This document shows positions 1-6,450 of a DNA stretch of 7,186 nucleotides, piece after piece. The position numbers were made by a program, and so were the translations under genes. The stretch comes from Burkholderiaceae bacterium (GTDB lineage Bacteria; Pseudomonadota; Gammaproteobacteria; Burkholderiales; Burkholderiaceae), in contig CANHMJ010000074.1 in assembly GCA_947461805.1 (NCBI GenBank), forward strand, positions 1 through 7,186, in the 5' to 3' direction. The notes beneath the pieces were generated by a model. It did not search any database. It was not told the origin of the DNA and saw nothing but the letters and a program-made list of their open reading frames with translations. How positions within the stretch are numbered: position 1 is the first letter of the stretch; each line of letters starts with the position of its first letter.

Positions 1-2
1 AA

Positions 3-881
3 GTGCAGTCGATCAAAACTAAAATCGTAGATCAAAATATTGCATGGGTTCGGATTACCAGCTTTCAAGAACGCACCGTTCCCGATTTAGCAAAGAAGCT
101 CAGTGAAATAGCCGAGAAAAATCCCAATTTAAAAGGGGTTATCTTGGATTTGCGGAACAACGGCGGCGGCCTGCTACAAGGGGCTGTTGGCGTTGCAGCA
201 GCGTTCCTGCCAGCCAATTCCGTGATTGTTTCAACCAAGGGACAGGCGCCTGATTCCACCCAGATTTTCAATGCAACGCCTTCGATGTATCGCCTCAGTG
301 AAGCAGGCGATCCCTTGGCATCTGTTCCTCCGTTATTTAAGAAAGTTCCGATGGTCGTTCTGGTGAATGCCTTCTCCGCCTCTGCATCGGAGATCGTTGC
401 TGGAGCGCTTCAGGATTACAAGCGGGCTACCATTATTGGCAAGACCACCTTTGGTAAAGGCTCCGTACAAACCGTTCGCCCACTCTCGAATGACTCTGCC
501 CTGAAGATCACAACTGCCTACTACTACACACCAAAAGGACGATCGATTCAAGCTTTCGGCATTAAGCCCGATATCGCGGTAGATCAAAATAAAGATGGTG
601 ATCCTGATGACGTTTTAATTACGCGTGAAATTGATAGTGAGAAACACTTACGCAATAAACAATCCTCAGAAGAAAAATTAATCTTGGATCGCCAAAAACG
701 CCGGATCGAAGAATTGCAGCGCATTGAAGAAAAGAATGCCAACAAGACTGCGGAAGAGCGCGATAAAGACAAGTCCAAAAAACCCGTTGAGTTGGGTGGT
801 CCAGATGACTTCATGCTGCAACAAGCCGTTGCCTTTATCGACGGCAAAGAAGTACAGCGTTCGGCGTCCAAGCTCGAATAG
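3..881 (+). CDS. ctpA: S41 family carboxy-terminal processing protease, 3' part (5' end outside window)
   Basis: This is the C-terminal part of a CtpA/Prc-type serine protease, an envelope enzyme that trims or degrades proteins from their C-terminus. The reading frame is open from the window edge, so the GTG at position 3 is an internal Val codon, not a start. The signal peptide and PDZ domain usual in the family must lie upstream. Counting from position 3, the visible S41 domain has the DLRNNGGG motif at residues 49-56, the SASASE motif at 125-130 and FGKGSVQ at 150-156. By alignment with E. coli Prc, whose catalytic Ser and Lys are 25 residues apart, the dyad is Ser127 and Lys152, with Gln156 also conserved. 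All are present, so the enzyme looks active. Residues about 208-262 are rich in Lys, Arg and Glu and probably helical, and the end carries a DDFMLQQA segment typical of these proteases. moeB starts 9 bases after the stop and is probably co-transcribed. The family call is firm. The substrate is unknown. Confidence 0.93.
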   Translation: MQSIKTKIVDQNIAWVRITSFQERTVPDLAKKLSEIAEKNPNLKGVILDLRNNGGGLLQGAVGVAAAFLPANSVIVSTKGQAPDSTQIFNATPSMYRLSEAGDPLASVPPLFKKVPMVVLVNAFSASASEIVAGALQDYKRATIIGKTTFGKGSVQTVRPLSNDSALKITTAYYYTPKGRSIQAFGIKPDIAVDQNKDGDPDDVLITREIDSEKHLRNKQSSEEKLILDRQKRRIEELQRIEEKNANKTAEERDKDKSKKPVELGGPDDFMLQQAVAFIDGKEVQRSASKLE

Positions 882-890
882 GTTAAGGCC

Positions 891-1649
891 ATGAATGACG
901 AGCAGTTATTGCGCTACTCCAGGCACTTACTGCTGGATGAAATTGACCTTGCTGGTCAAGAAAAACTGCTCAGATCACACGTTTTGGTGATTGGGGCCGG
1001 CGGACTGGGTTCCGCTGCAGCACCCTATTTGGCAGCAGCCGGTATTGGCACTATTACCCTCATGGATTTTGATGCAGTTGAATTAACCAACTTGCAACGC
1101 CAAATCATGCATACCCAAAATAGCGTGGGTAGCAGCAAGGTAGATTCAGGCAAACGTTTTCTTGAGGCACTCAACCCAAGCATTCATGTTATGCCATTGC
1201 AAGAGCGCGCTACTGCTAGTACCTTGGCCTCTATTTTGCCCACGATCGACGTGGTTTTGGATTGCACCGACAACTTTGCTACCCGTCAATTGATTAATGC
1301 GGCCTGTACCGAGCATCGCGTCACCTTAGTATCTGGGTCGGCATTGCGCCTCGACGGTCAACTGAGTGTATTTGATGTGAAGCGTGCTGACTCGCCTTGC
1401 TATGCCTGTATTTTTTCGCCCGACGAAGCCCCAGAAGAAATCAATTGCGCCACCATGGGCGTCTTCTCCCCTTTGGTTGGGATTATCGGGACAATGCAGG
1501 CAGCACAAGCACTGCAAGTGCTGATTGGTTTTGGCAGTCCTTTGATTGGACGCTTGTTGTTATGGAATGCGCGCAACACCCAAATTGAAACGATCCAAAT
1601 CAGCCGCAACCCAAACTGCTCAGTTTGCGGCCAGCATCACCCTGCTTAG
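891..1649 (+). CDS. moeB: MoeB/ThiF/HesA-family adenylyltransferase (probable molybdopterin-synthase adenylyltransferase)
   Basis: This E1-like enzyme uses ATP to adenylate the C-terminal Gly of a small sulfur-carrier protein (MoaD in molybdenum cofactor synthesis, ThiS in thiamine synthesis), preparing it for thiocarboxylation in the cytoplasm. The 252 residues match E. coli MoeB in length, and there is no C-terminal rhodanese domain as in MoeBR/MoeZ types. Visible motifs are RYSRH (8-12, with the Arg that reaches the neighbouring subunit's ATP site), the nucleotide loop GAGGLGS (35-41), DFDAVELTNLQRQ (59-71), Lys83 and DCTDNF (124-129). Four zinc-binding cysteines are intact as CYAC (170-173) and CSVC (243-246). 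The ATG at 891 is chosen because the ordinary MoeB N-terminus begins there. A weak AAGG lies 2 bases before it and a TAGG overlaps the upstream stop, so coupling to the protease gene is likely. Whether the partner is MoaD, ThiS or both cannot be told, as neither gene is in view. Confidence 0.9.
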   Translation: MNDEQLLRYSRHLLLDEIDLAGQEKLLRSHVLVIGAGGLGSAAAPYLAAAGIGTITLMDFDAVELTNLQRQIMHTQNSVGSSKVDSGKRFLEALNPSIHVMPLQERATASTLASILPTIDVVLDCTDNFATRQLINAACTEHRVTLVSGSALRLDGQLSVFDVKRADSPCYACIFSPDEAPEEINCATMGVFSPLVGIIGTMQAAQALQVLIGFGSPLIGRLLLWNARNTQIETIQISRNPNCSVCGQHHPA

Positions 1650-1668
1650 ATTAATCAGGCAACTAAGC
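1644..1668. terminator. weak hairpin shared by the converging ends of moeB and ptsI
   Basis: A perfect 6-bp inverted repeat (GCTTAG at 1644-1649, CTAAGC at 1663-1668) brackets a 13-base loop. It can be lengthened by CCT/AGG (1641-1643 with 1671-1673) across a two-base bulge. The two arms contain the stop codons of moeB and ptsI, which by itself supplies three of the six pairs. There is no T-run on either side, so it is not a standard intrinsic terminator. A second small hairpin, CAAACT/AGTTTG (1612-1627, 4-base loop), lies within the end of moeB and also lacks a T-run. This is a low-confidence candidate only. Confidence 0.18.
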
Positions 1669-3417
1669 TGAGGCGAGTGCTGCCAGTGCATCCGCTTGCT
1701 CAGCCGGATCAATTGCACTCAGCACAGCGGCTGTTGCTGCTCCGAGTTGACTCACGTCGGCTTTAAGGATCTCGCGCTTTACCAATAGTAATTGACTGAA
1801 GTGCATCGAGAAATCCGTTAAGCCCATGCCCAGTAAAAGCTTAGTTAAGGTTGGGTCACCGGCCATCTCACCGCATACCGCAATCGGAACGCCTGCCTGA
1901 TTCGCTTGCTTAATAATATTCGCCAGTAGATTGAGGATCGCAGGATGGTATGGATCATACAAATGGGCTACTGCATGATCTGCTCGATCAATCGCCAATG
2001 TGTACTGAATCAAATCATTCGTACCAATCGATAAAAAATCAAAGTGTCGAATAAATAAAGGCAATACCAAGGCTGCTGCTGGTATCTCGATCATCGCCCC
2101 AATTTGAATATTGGGATTAAATAATTGATCTCGCTGTTGCAGCTGGGCTTTCGCTTTTTCAAGTAAGCGCAATGTCTCACTAATTTCTTTTGCATGTGCC
2201 AGCATCGGAATCATGATCCGCGCTTGGCCATGTGCAGAGGCCCGTAAAATAGCCCTCAGCTGGGTCAAGAATATCTCTGGCTCGGTCAAGGACCAACGAA
2301 TCGCTCGCAATCCCAGTGGAGACGTTCCGGTTTGCGACAAGTCGCTGACCGAACCCAAGGCTTTATCGGCACCGACATCAATGGTTCGAATATTGACGGG
2401 TAAACCGTGCATGGTCTCAATTACGCGGCGGTATTCTAAATACTGCTGCTCTTCACCTGGAAGGGCTTCTTTGCGATTCATAAAGAGAAATTCAGAACGA
2501 AATAAGCCAACCCCTACCGCACCAAACTCGACCGCTTGCTTCGCATCCTCTGGTAATTCTATGTTGGCTAAAAGTTCAATTTGAACGCCATCGCGCGTTT
2601 TGGTATCGGAATGTTTAATTTGCTGTAACTTCTGCGCCTCAGCAATTTCTGTTTGTTGTAAGGCCCGGTAGTCTGCCAACAAACGATCGCTGGGGGAAAC
2701 TACCACCACCCCACGGTCGCCATCGAGTACCAGCCAATCACCATGACGAATAATCTCGCTAGCATGACGCGCGCCCACAACCGCAGGAATTTCCATGCTG
2801 CGAGCCACAATCGCGGTATGCGAGGTACGACCACCAAGGTCGGTAACAAATCCTTTAAATGCATAGTCCTTAAAGCGCAACATATCGTGCGGCGCAATAT
2901 CATGCGCCACAATGATGGCGTCGACGCCCGTATCGGTTGGCGCCAAAAAATCGGGCTGGGATAGCCCATCCTTATGTTGTGAGTGCAGTGCTTTTAAAAC
3001 CCGCTCTGCCACCTGCCGAATATCGTGGGCACGTTCTTTCAGGTAAGGATCTTCGATTTCTGCAAATTGCTCTAGCAAGTCGTTTAGCTCGGTCGTCAAA
3101 GCCCACGCTGCATTGAGACGTTCCGTCCGTATCAATTTCAACGGCTTTTCAGCCAAAGTAGGGTCAGCCAAAATCATGCTGTGGACATCCAAAAATGCAG
3201 CCATTTCTTGTGGCGCATCTTTCGGCAATCCCCCGCGTAAGGTAGTTAACTCGGATTGAACCTGCTTAAAGGCTGCAAGCAGTCGCTTGGCTTCTACTTC
3301 CTCTTGCCCGGGATCAATTAAGTGGTGACTGACTTCGAGAGCTGCCCTGGAAATCAGTACGGCTCGGCCAATGGCAATGCCCTTGGATACCGGAATGCCA
3401 TGCAATGAAAAGGTCAC
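1663..3417 (-). CDS. ptsI: Phosphoenolpyruvate-protein phosphotransferase, PTS enzyme I
   Basis: Enzyme I takes phosphate from phosphoenolpyruvate onto a histidine and passes it to HPr in the cytoplasm. The 584 residues show the full architecture: an HPr-binding helical region and swivelling phospho-His domain (about 1-240), then a PEP-binding barrel (about 260-570). The phosphorylated residue is His200 in GGRTSHTAIVAR (195-206), matching E. coli His189. PEP-site residues are present: Arg307 in GLFRSEFLFMNR, Arg344 in IRTIDVGADK, Glu444 in MIEIP, Asn467-Asp468 in SIGTNDLIQYT and Cys515 in VCGEMAGD. Their offsets from E. coli (11 to 13) are consistent throughout. The start is GTG at 3417; no ATG/GTG close downstream would keep the HGIPVSKGIAIG beginning. 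A GAGGG (3432-3428) lies 10 bases before it, inside the end of ptsH, and the ptsH stop is only 3 bases away, so translation is probably coupled. It is the last gene of the run and converges on moeB. Confidence 0.97.
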   Translation of the reverse strand: MTFSLHGIPVSKGIAIGRAVLISRAALEVSHHLIDPGQEEVEAKRLLAAFKQVQSELTTLRGGLPKDAPQEMAAFLDVHSMILADPTLAEKPLKLIRTERLNAAWALTTELNDLLEQFAEIEDPYLKERAHDIRQVAERVLKALHSQHKDGLSQPDFLAPTDTGVDAIIVAHDIAPHDMLRFKDYAFKGFVTDLGGRTSHTAIVARSMEIPAVVGARHASEIIRHGDWLVLDGDRGVVVVSPSDRLLADYRALQQTEIAEAQKLQQIKHSDTKTRDGVQIELLANIELPEDAKQAVEFGAVGVGLFRSEFLFMNRKEALPGEEQQYLEYRRVIETMHGLPVNIRTIDVGADKALGSVSDLSQTGTSPLGLRAIRWSLTEPEIFLTQLRAILRASAHGQARIMIPMLAHAKEISETLRLLEKAKAQLQQRDQLFNPNIQIGAMIEIPAAALVLPLFIRHFDFLSIGTNDLIQYTLAIDRADHAVAHLYDPYHPAILNLLANIIKQANQAGVPIAVCGEMAGDPTLTKLLLGMGLTDFSMHFSQLLLVKREILKADVSQLGAATAAVLSAIDPAEQADALAALASA

Positions 3418-3420
3418 GGT

Positions 3421-3690
3421 TTATTCGCCCTCACCGAAGCGGTCATTAATCAATGCGGTGATGGCCTTCATCGCTTCTTCTGAATCCGTTCCGATTGTTT
3501 CCAGGGTCACCGTGCTACCAATACCTGCGGCTAGCATCATCACACCCATAATGCTCTTGGCATTAATTTGACGGCTGCCTTTACTCAGCAATACTTCGCA
3601 CTGGTACTGGGCGGCGAGTTGTGACAGCTTAGCCGATGCTCTGGCATGAAGCCCGAGTTTGTTGATGATGGTGATTTCAGCGACTGGCAT
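3421..3690 (-). CDS. ptsH: HPr phosphocarrier protein
   Basis: This small cytoplasmic protein (89 residues) carries phosphate from enzyme I to EIIA domains. The active histidine is His15 in GLHARASA (13-20), and the regulatory serine is Ser46 in NAKSIMGVM (43-51), both at the canonical positions. An intact Ser46 with its surrounding loop implies phosphorylation by the ATP-dependent HPr kinase/phosphorylase HprK, which is known in many betaproteobacteria. hprK itself is not in the window. The ATG at 3690 follows the EIIA stop by 8 bases, and AGGA at 3700-3697, which overlaps that stop, gives a good 6-base spacing. ptsI follows after 3 bases. Length and ends are normal, with no sign of fusion or truncation. 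Confidence 0.97.
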   Translation of the reverse strand: MPVAEITIINKLGLHARASAKLSQLAAQYQCEVLLSKGSRQINAKSIMGVMMLAAGIGSTVTLETIGTDSEEAMKAITALINDRFGEGE

Positions 3691-3696
3691 GACTAA

Positions 3697-3700
3697 TCCT
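3697..3700 (-). promoter_or_regulatory. ribosome binding site of ptsH overlapping the EIIA stop codon
   Basis: Reading on the - strand, AGGA sits 6 bases before the ATG of ptsH and shares bases with the TAG stop of the EIIA gene. It is the clearest Shine-Dalgarno in the gsh-pts run, which would suit a phosphocarrier needed in larger amounts than the enzymes beside it. The expression level is an inference. Confidence 0.6.
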
Positions 3701-4133
3701 ATTTCTCGGTAGTTTGTACGTTGGCGACGCCGCCTAAACGCAAGATACCATTTTGACCGCCCTGCAGTGTTTTTTGTGTCAAAGCATCTAATGCATCATC
3801 TTTATAGGACACTGCGCGCATGAGCATGGGTAGATTCAGTCCCGCTAAAATTTGGACTTTTAATTTCATGCCCGCGCTACTTTGCTGCGTCACCAACCGC
3901 GAGGCAACGTTCGCCGGGGTTGCGCCCATCACATCCGTCAAGACCAGCAACTCGCCATGCGTTTCAACTGCCTTGGCAGCAACCAATACCCGCTCGAAAC
4001 TGATTTTGGCATCCTCGTGTGCCGGGATATCGACAGCCTGAATGTGCTCTGGTATCGAGCCATACACATGCTCGGCAAAGCTCAGCATGGCGCTCGCTAT
4101 CGGAGTATGGGCAATGATTAGAATTCCGGCCAT
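3699..4133 (-). CDS. Stand-alone PTS EIIA of the mannose/fructose (EIIA-Man) family
   Basis: This 144-residue cytoplasmic protein is a single EIIA domain of the mannose class, which accepts phosphate from phospho-HPr. The phosphorylation site is His9 in ILIIAHTP (4-11), matching E. coli ManX His10. Asp67 in LTDVMGATPANVA matches the conserved Asp67 of ManX. E. coli ManX continues into an EIIB domain, but here the protein stops after EIIA, and no EIIB, EIIC or EIID is in the window. A regulatory role is therefore inferred rather than sugar uptake. The related gene in Ralstonia eutropha, called ptsM, lies beside ptsH and ptsI, a locus linked to polyhydroxybutyrate turnover. The ATG at 4133 is separated from the gshB stop by one base (TAATATG), and I see no Shine-Dalgarno before it, so it probably depends on re-initiation by ribosomes finishing gshB. 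Confidence 0.93.
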   Translation of the reverse strand: MAGILIIAHTPIASAMLSFAEHVYGSIPEHIQAVDIPAHEDAKISFERVLVAAKAVETHGELLVLTDVMGATPANVASRLVTQQSSAGMKLKVQILAGLNLPMLMRAVSYKDDALDALTQKTLQGGQNGILRLGGVANVQTTEK

Positions 4134-4134
4134 A

Positions 4135-5076
4135 TTAGTGCAAGACTTTTTCTAAAGCGCGCAGCCAAATCGCAGCGACATCGCAATCGGTCTGCTCCGT
4201 AATTTCCACAAAACACGTTGGGCTGGTCACATTAATTTCCGTTAGGTAGCCACCAATTAAGTCTAAGCCTACCAAGAAAAGGCCTTTTTGCCAAAGCAGC
4301 GGCGCCAAGTATTGAGCAACTTTCATTTCCTGGGGGCTCAAAGGCATCGCTACGCCCTTGCCACCGGCCGCTAAGTTACCGCGAATCTCTGTTCCTTGGG
4401 GAATGCGCGCTAAAGCATAGGGGACCACTTCACCGCCGATGAGCAAAACCCGTTTATCGCCCTCTGCAATCTCGGGCAAGAAACGTTGCACCATTAATGT
4501 ACGTGCTCCATTTTCGCCGAGGGTTTCAACAATGCTAGCTAAATTGAGGCCATCGCTTCCCACCCGAAATACCCCCATGCCGCCCATCCCATCGAGGGGT
4601 TTAATCACAATATCCGAGTGGCTTGCATGAAATGCCTCAACCTCAGCAAGGTCTCGCGTAACTAAGGTAGCAGGGATCAAATCAGGATACTCGGCAATGG
4701 AGAGTTTCTCTGAATGCTCCCGAATCGCACCAGGCTGATTAAACACCCGTGCCCCCTGACGAACAGCCGCAGAGAGCAGCCAGGTGGTGTTGAGGTACTC
4801 GATATCAAAAGGAGGATCTTTGCGCATCAACACCGCAGAAAAATCGGCCAGTCGGCAGGACTTAATTGGGCCCACCTCATACCAGGATGTACTACTAGGC
4901 TTAATCGCTAGCGGCCTACAGTCAGCTACTACGCTGTTGTCTTTCCAAACAATACCGCGCGTTTCCACAAACCACAAGCGATGGCCAGCAGCTTGGCCTG
5001 CACGCATCATTGCCAACGTGGAGTCCTTCTGTATCGCAAAGGAATCCAAGGGGTCGGCAATGAATAAAAAATCCAA
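4135..5076 (-). CDS. gshB: Glutathione synthetase
   Basis: GshB joins gamma-glutamylcysteine and glycine using ATP, the second step of glutathione synthesis, in the cytoplasm. The 313 residues match the bacterial ATP-grasp family (E. coli GshB is about 315). Visible motifs are a substrate-domain start with ADPLDSF (7-13) and KDST (17-20), MRKDPPFD (84-91), the ATP-grasp segment KPLDGMGGMGVFR (159-171), EGDKRVLLI (205-213), the Gly-rich loop RGNLAAGGKG (232-241) and the metal/ATP-binding EINVTSPT (280-287). The start is TTG at 5076. No ATG, GTG or TTG lies in frame between it and the gshA stop 22 bases upstream, and starting here gives the same spacing to the DP motif as relatives that begin MxxLFIxDPL. 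The only Shine-Dalgarno is a weak GAG 8 bases before it. A rare start with a weak site suggests low translation or coupling to gshA. Confidence 0.96.
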   Translation of the reverse strand: MDFLFIADPLDSFAIQKDSTLAMMRAGQAAGHRLWFVETRGIVWKDNSVVADCRPLAIKPSSTSWYEVGPIKSCRLADFSAVLMRKDPPFDIEYLNTTWLLSAAVRQGARVFNQPGAIREHSEKLSIAEYPDLIPATLVTRDLAEVEAFHASHSDIVIKPLDGMGGMGVFRVGSDGLNLASIVETLGENGARTLMVQRFLPEIAEGDKRVLLIGGEVVPYALARIPQGTEIRGNLAAGGKGVAMPLSPQEMKVAQYLAPLLWQKGLFLVGLDLIGGYLTEINVTSPTCFVEITEQTDCDVAAIWLRALEKVLH

Positions 5077-5098
5077 GGGAATGTCTCGGTAGCTTTAC

Positions 5099-6397
5099 TT
5101 ACGCCACTTCTGCGTTAGGGTCAGTGCGCTCTAACTCGAGCGATGAGGCCAACAAAGCAAGACGGGCTACCACACCATATAAATAGAATCGATTGGGAGC
5201 AGCACTGCCGGGTTTTGCGTGGTAATCCGGCATGGCATTTTGTTCAAATGCCAAGGGTACAAAATGCATACCAGGCGCGTTGAGATTCTCATCGGGACCA
5301 CGGTCTGTATGAACGCGATAAAAGCCACCAACGACATAGCGATCAATCATATAGACCACGGGCTCGGCAACCGCTTCATTGACTTTTTCGAAGGTATACA
5401 CGCCCTCCTGAATAATCACATCGCTTACCTCAAGGCCCTCTTTAACAACGCTCATCTTATTGCGATCACGGCGATTGAGGTTTTTAAGCTGGCTTGCATC
5501 ATTCACGACCATCACACCCATGCCATAGGTTCCAGCATCGGCTTTGACTACGACATACGGCTTTTCTTTTATGCCATATTCACGGTATTTTTTAGCGGTC
5601 TTTTTTAACACTTGCTCTACTGCTGCTTGTAATTCTTCTTCGCCCTGACGCTCATGGAAGTTGACATTGCTGCAGCTGGTGAAGTACGGATTGATCATCC
5701 ATGGATCAATATTAACCAGCTTGGCAAACTTCTTAGCCACCTCATCGTAAGCCTCAAAGTGATTTGACTTGCGGCGAATATGCCAACCGGCATGCAATCC
5801 GGGCAATAAGTATTGCTCGTAGATGTTTTCTAGTATGGGCGGTATGCCTGCAGATAAATCGTTATTCAGCAAAATGGAACAAGGATCAAAATCCTTAATG
5901 CCAAGGCGTTGCTTTTTTAAACCCAATCGCGCGAGTGGCTCAAGCAGTAAGCGATTGCCATCTGGTAAATCAATCCAAGTTGGTTTCTTAATATCTTCAG
6001 ACAAACTCCCAAGACGAACATTGAGTCCTGCTTGACGCAGAATCGAAGAAAGACGCGCAATGTTCTGCAGATAAAACGTATTCCGAGTGTGGCGCTCCGG
6101 TATCAAGAGCAAATTTTTTGCTTCGGGGCAAATCTTCTCAATCGCGGCCATCGCTGCTTGGACTGCAAGGGGCAGCATTTCTGGGGAGAGGTTATTAAAA
6201 CCACCCGGAAATAAATTGGTATCGACTGGCGCTAGCTTAAAACCCGAGTTCCGTAAATCAACCGAGCAATAAAAGGGAGGGGTGTGCTCTTGCCATTCCA
6301 AGCGAAACCAACGCTCGATAGCAGGAGTTGCTTCAAGTACCTTGGTCTCGAGTTCGAGCAAGGGACCGCTTAGGGCGGTAATGAGATGTGGAACCAT
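5099..6397 (-). CDS. gshA: Glutamate-cysteine ligase, GshA class of Acidithiobacillus and betaproteobacteria
   Basis: GshA makes gamma-glutamylcysteine from glutamate and cysteine with ATP, the first and usually limiting step of glutathione synthesis. At 432 residues this is not the E. coli-type GshA but the separate class described from Acidithiobacillus ferrooxidans (Pfam GshA, TIGRFAM gshA_ferroox; recalled from memory, not searched). Distinctive conserved stretches are PVDTNLFPGGFNNL (57-70), VKADAGTYGMGV (284-295, resembling an ATP-grasp nucleotide site), MIDRYVVGGFYR (350-361) and NLNAPGMHFVPL (371-382). The ATG at 6397 is the first usable start in the frame, since upstream in-frame codons run to a TAG with no ATG, GTG or TTG. 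The only Shine-Dalgarno-like sequence is GGTGAG directly touching the ATG, too close to work normally, so a leaderless or very short leader is possible. It heads the run of five genes, with gshB following after 22 bases. Confidence 0.93.
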   Translation of the reverse strand: MVPHLITALSGPLLELETKVLEATPAIERWFRLEWQEHTPPFYCSVDLRNSGFKLAPVDTNLFPGGFNNLSPEMLPLAVQAAMAAIEKICPEAKNLLLIPERHTRNTFYLQNIARLSSILRQAGLNVRLGSLSEDIKKPTWIDLPDGNRLLLEPLARLGLKKQRLGIKDFDPCSILLNNDLSAGIPPILENIYEQYLLPGLHAGWHIRRKSNHFEAYDEVAKKFAKLVNIDPWMINPYFTSCSNVNFHERQGEEELQAAVEQVLKKTAKKYREYGIKEKPYVVVKADAGTYGMGVMVVNDASQLKNLNRRDRNKMSVVKEGLEVSDVIIQEGVYTFEKVNEAVAEPVVYMIDRYVVGGFYRVHTDRGPDENLNAPGMHFVPLAFEQNAMPDYHAKPGSAAPNRFYLYGVVARLALLASSLELERTDPNAEVA

Positions 6398-6403
6398 CTC
6401 ACC

Positions 6404-6421
6404 ATTGTAAGTTTTTTTATA
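6404..6421 (-). promoter_or_regulatory. candidate promoter -10 elements for gshA in an A/T palindrome
   Basis: Between the terminators and the gshA ATG, two -10-like hexamers can be read on the - strand: TATAAA at 6421-6416 and TACAAT at 6409-6404, each matching five of six bases of TATAAT. The first lies in a 14-bp perfect palindrome of six T, AT and six A (6413-6426). No good -35 is found at 16-18 bases for either; the best for the first is TTCTCC at 6444-6439, inside a terminator hairpin. Either element would give a leader of about a dozen bases or none. This is low confidence and rests on A/T-rich sequence that matches easily by chance. Confidence 0.28.
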
Positions 6422-6450
6422 AAAAAGGCATTGGATCCGGAGAACCCAAT
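6421..6450 (-). terminator. second terminator-like hairpin after amt
   Basis: On the - strand, the nine bases at 6450-6442 can pair with those at 6438-6430 around a 3-base loop. The stem includes seven Watson-Crick and two G-U pairs, with ATTGG/CCAAT at its base. Three bases (GCC) and then six T (6426-6421) follow. The hairpin starts immediately where the T-run of the first terminator ends. The wobble pairs and the 3-base gap before the T-run make it weaker than the first hairpin, and it could instead be an attenuator ahead of gshA. Confidence 0.5.

Noticed and set aside
3..5. GTG as the start of the S41 protease
   Set aside because: The frame is open to the window edge and the PDZ domain is missing, so this is an internal Val codon of a gene cut by the window boundary, not a shortened protease.
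2213..2584. Open frame of 123 codons on the + strand inside ptsI
   Set aside because: It is antisense to the conserved PEP-binding domain of enzyme I, and its translation resembles no family I know.
4784..5092. Open frame of 102 codons on the + strand across the start of gshB
   Set aside because: It is antisense to the conserved GshB N-terminus and to the gshA-gshB junction, with no supporting motif.
5219..5608. Open frame of 129 codons on the + strand inside gshA
   Set aside because: It lies fully antisense to a well-conserved gshA, has no recognisable domain and no evident ribosome site. It is a by-product of the gshA codon pattern.
6433..6438. GGATCC palindrome as an operator site
   Set aside because: A single 6-base palindrome is common by chance and here is part of the second terminator stem.
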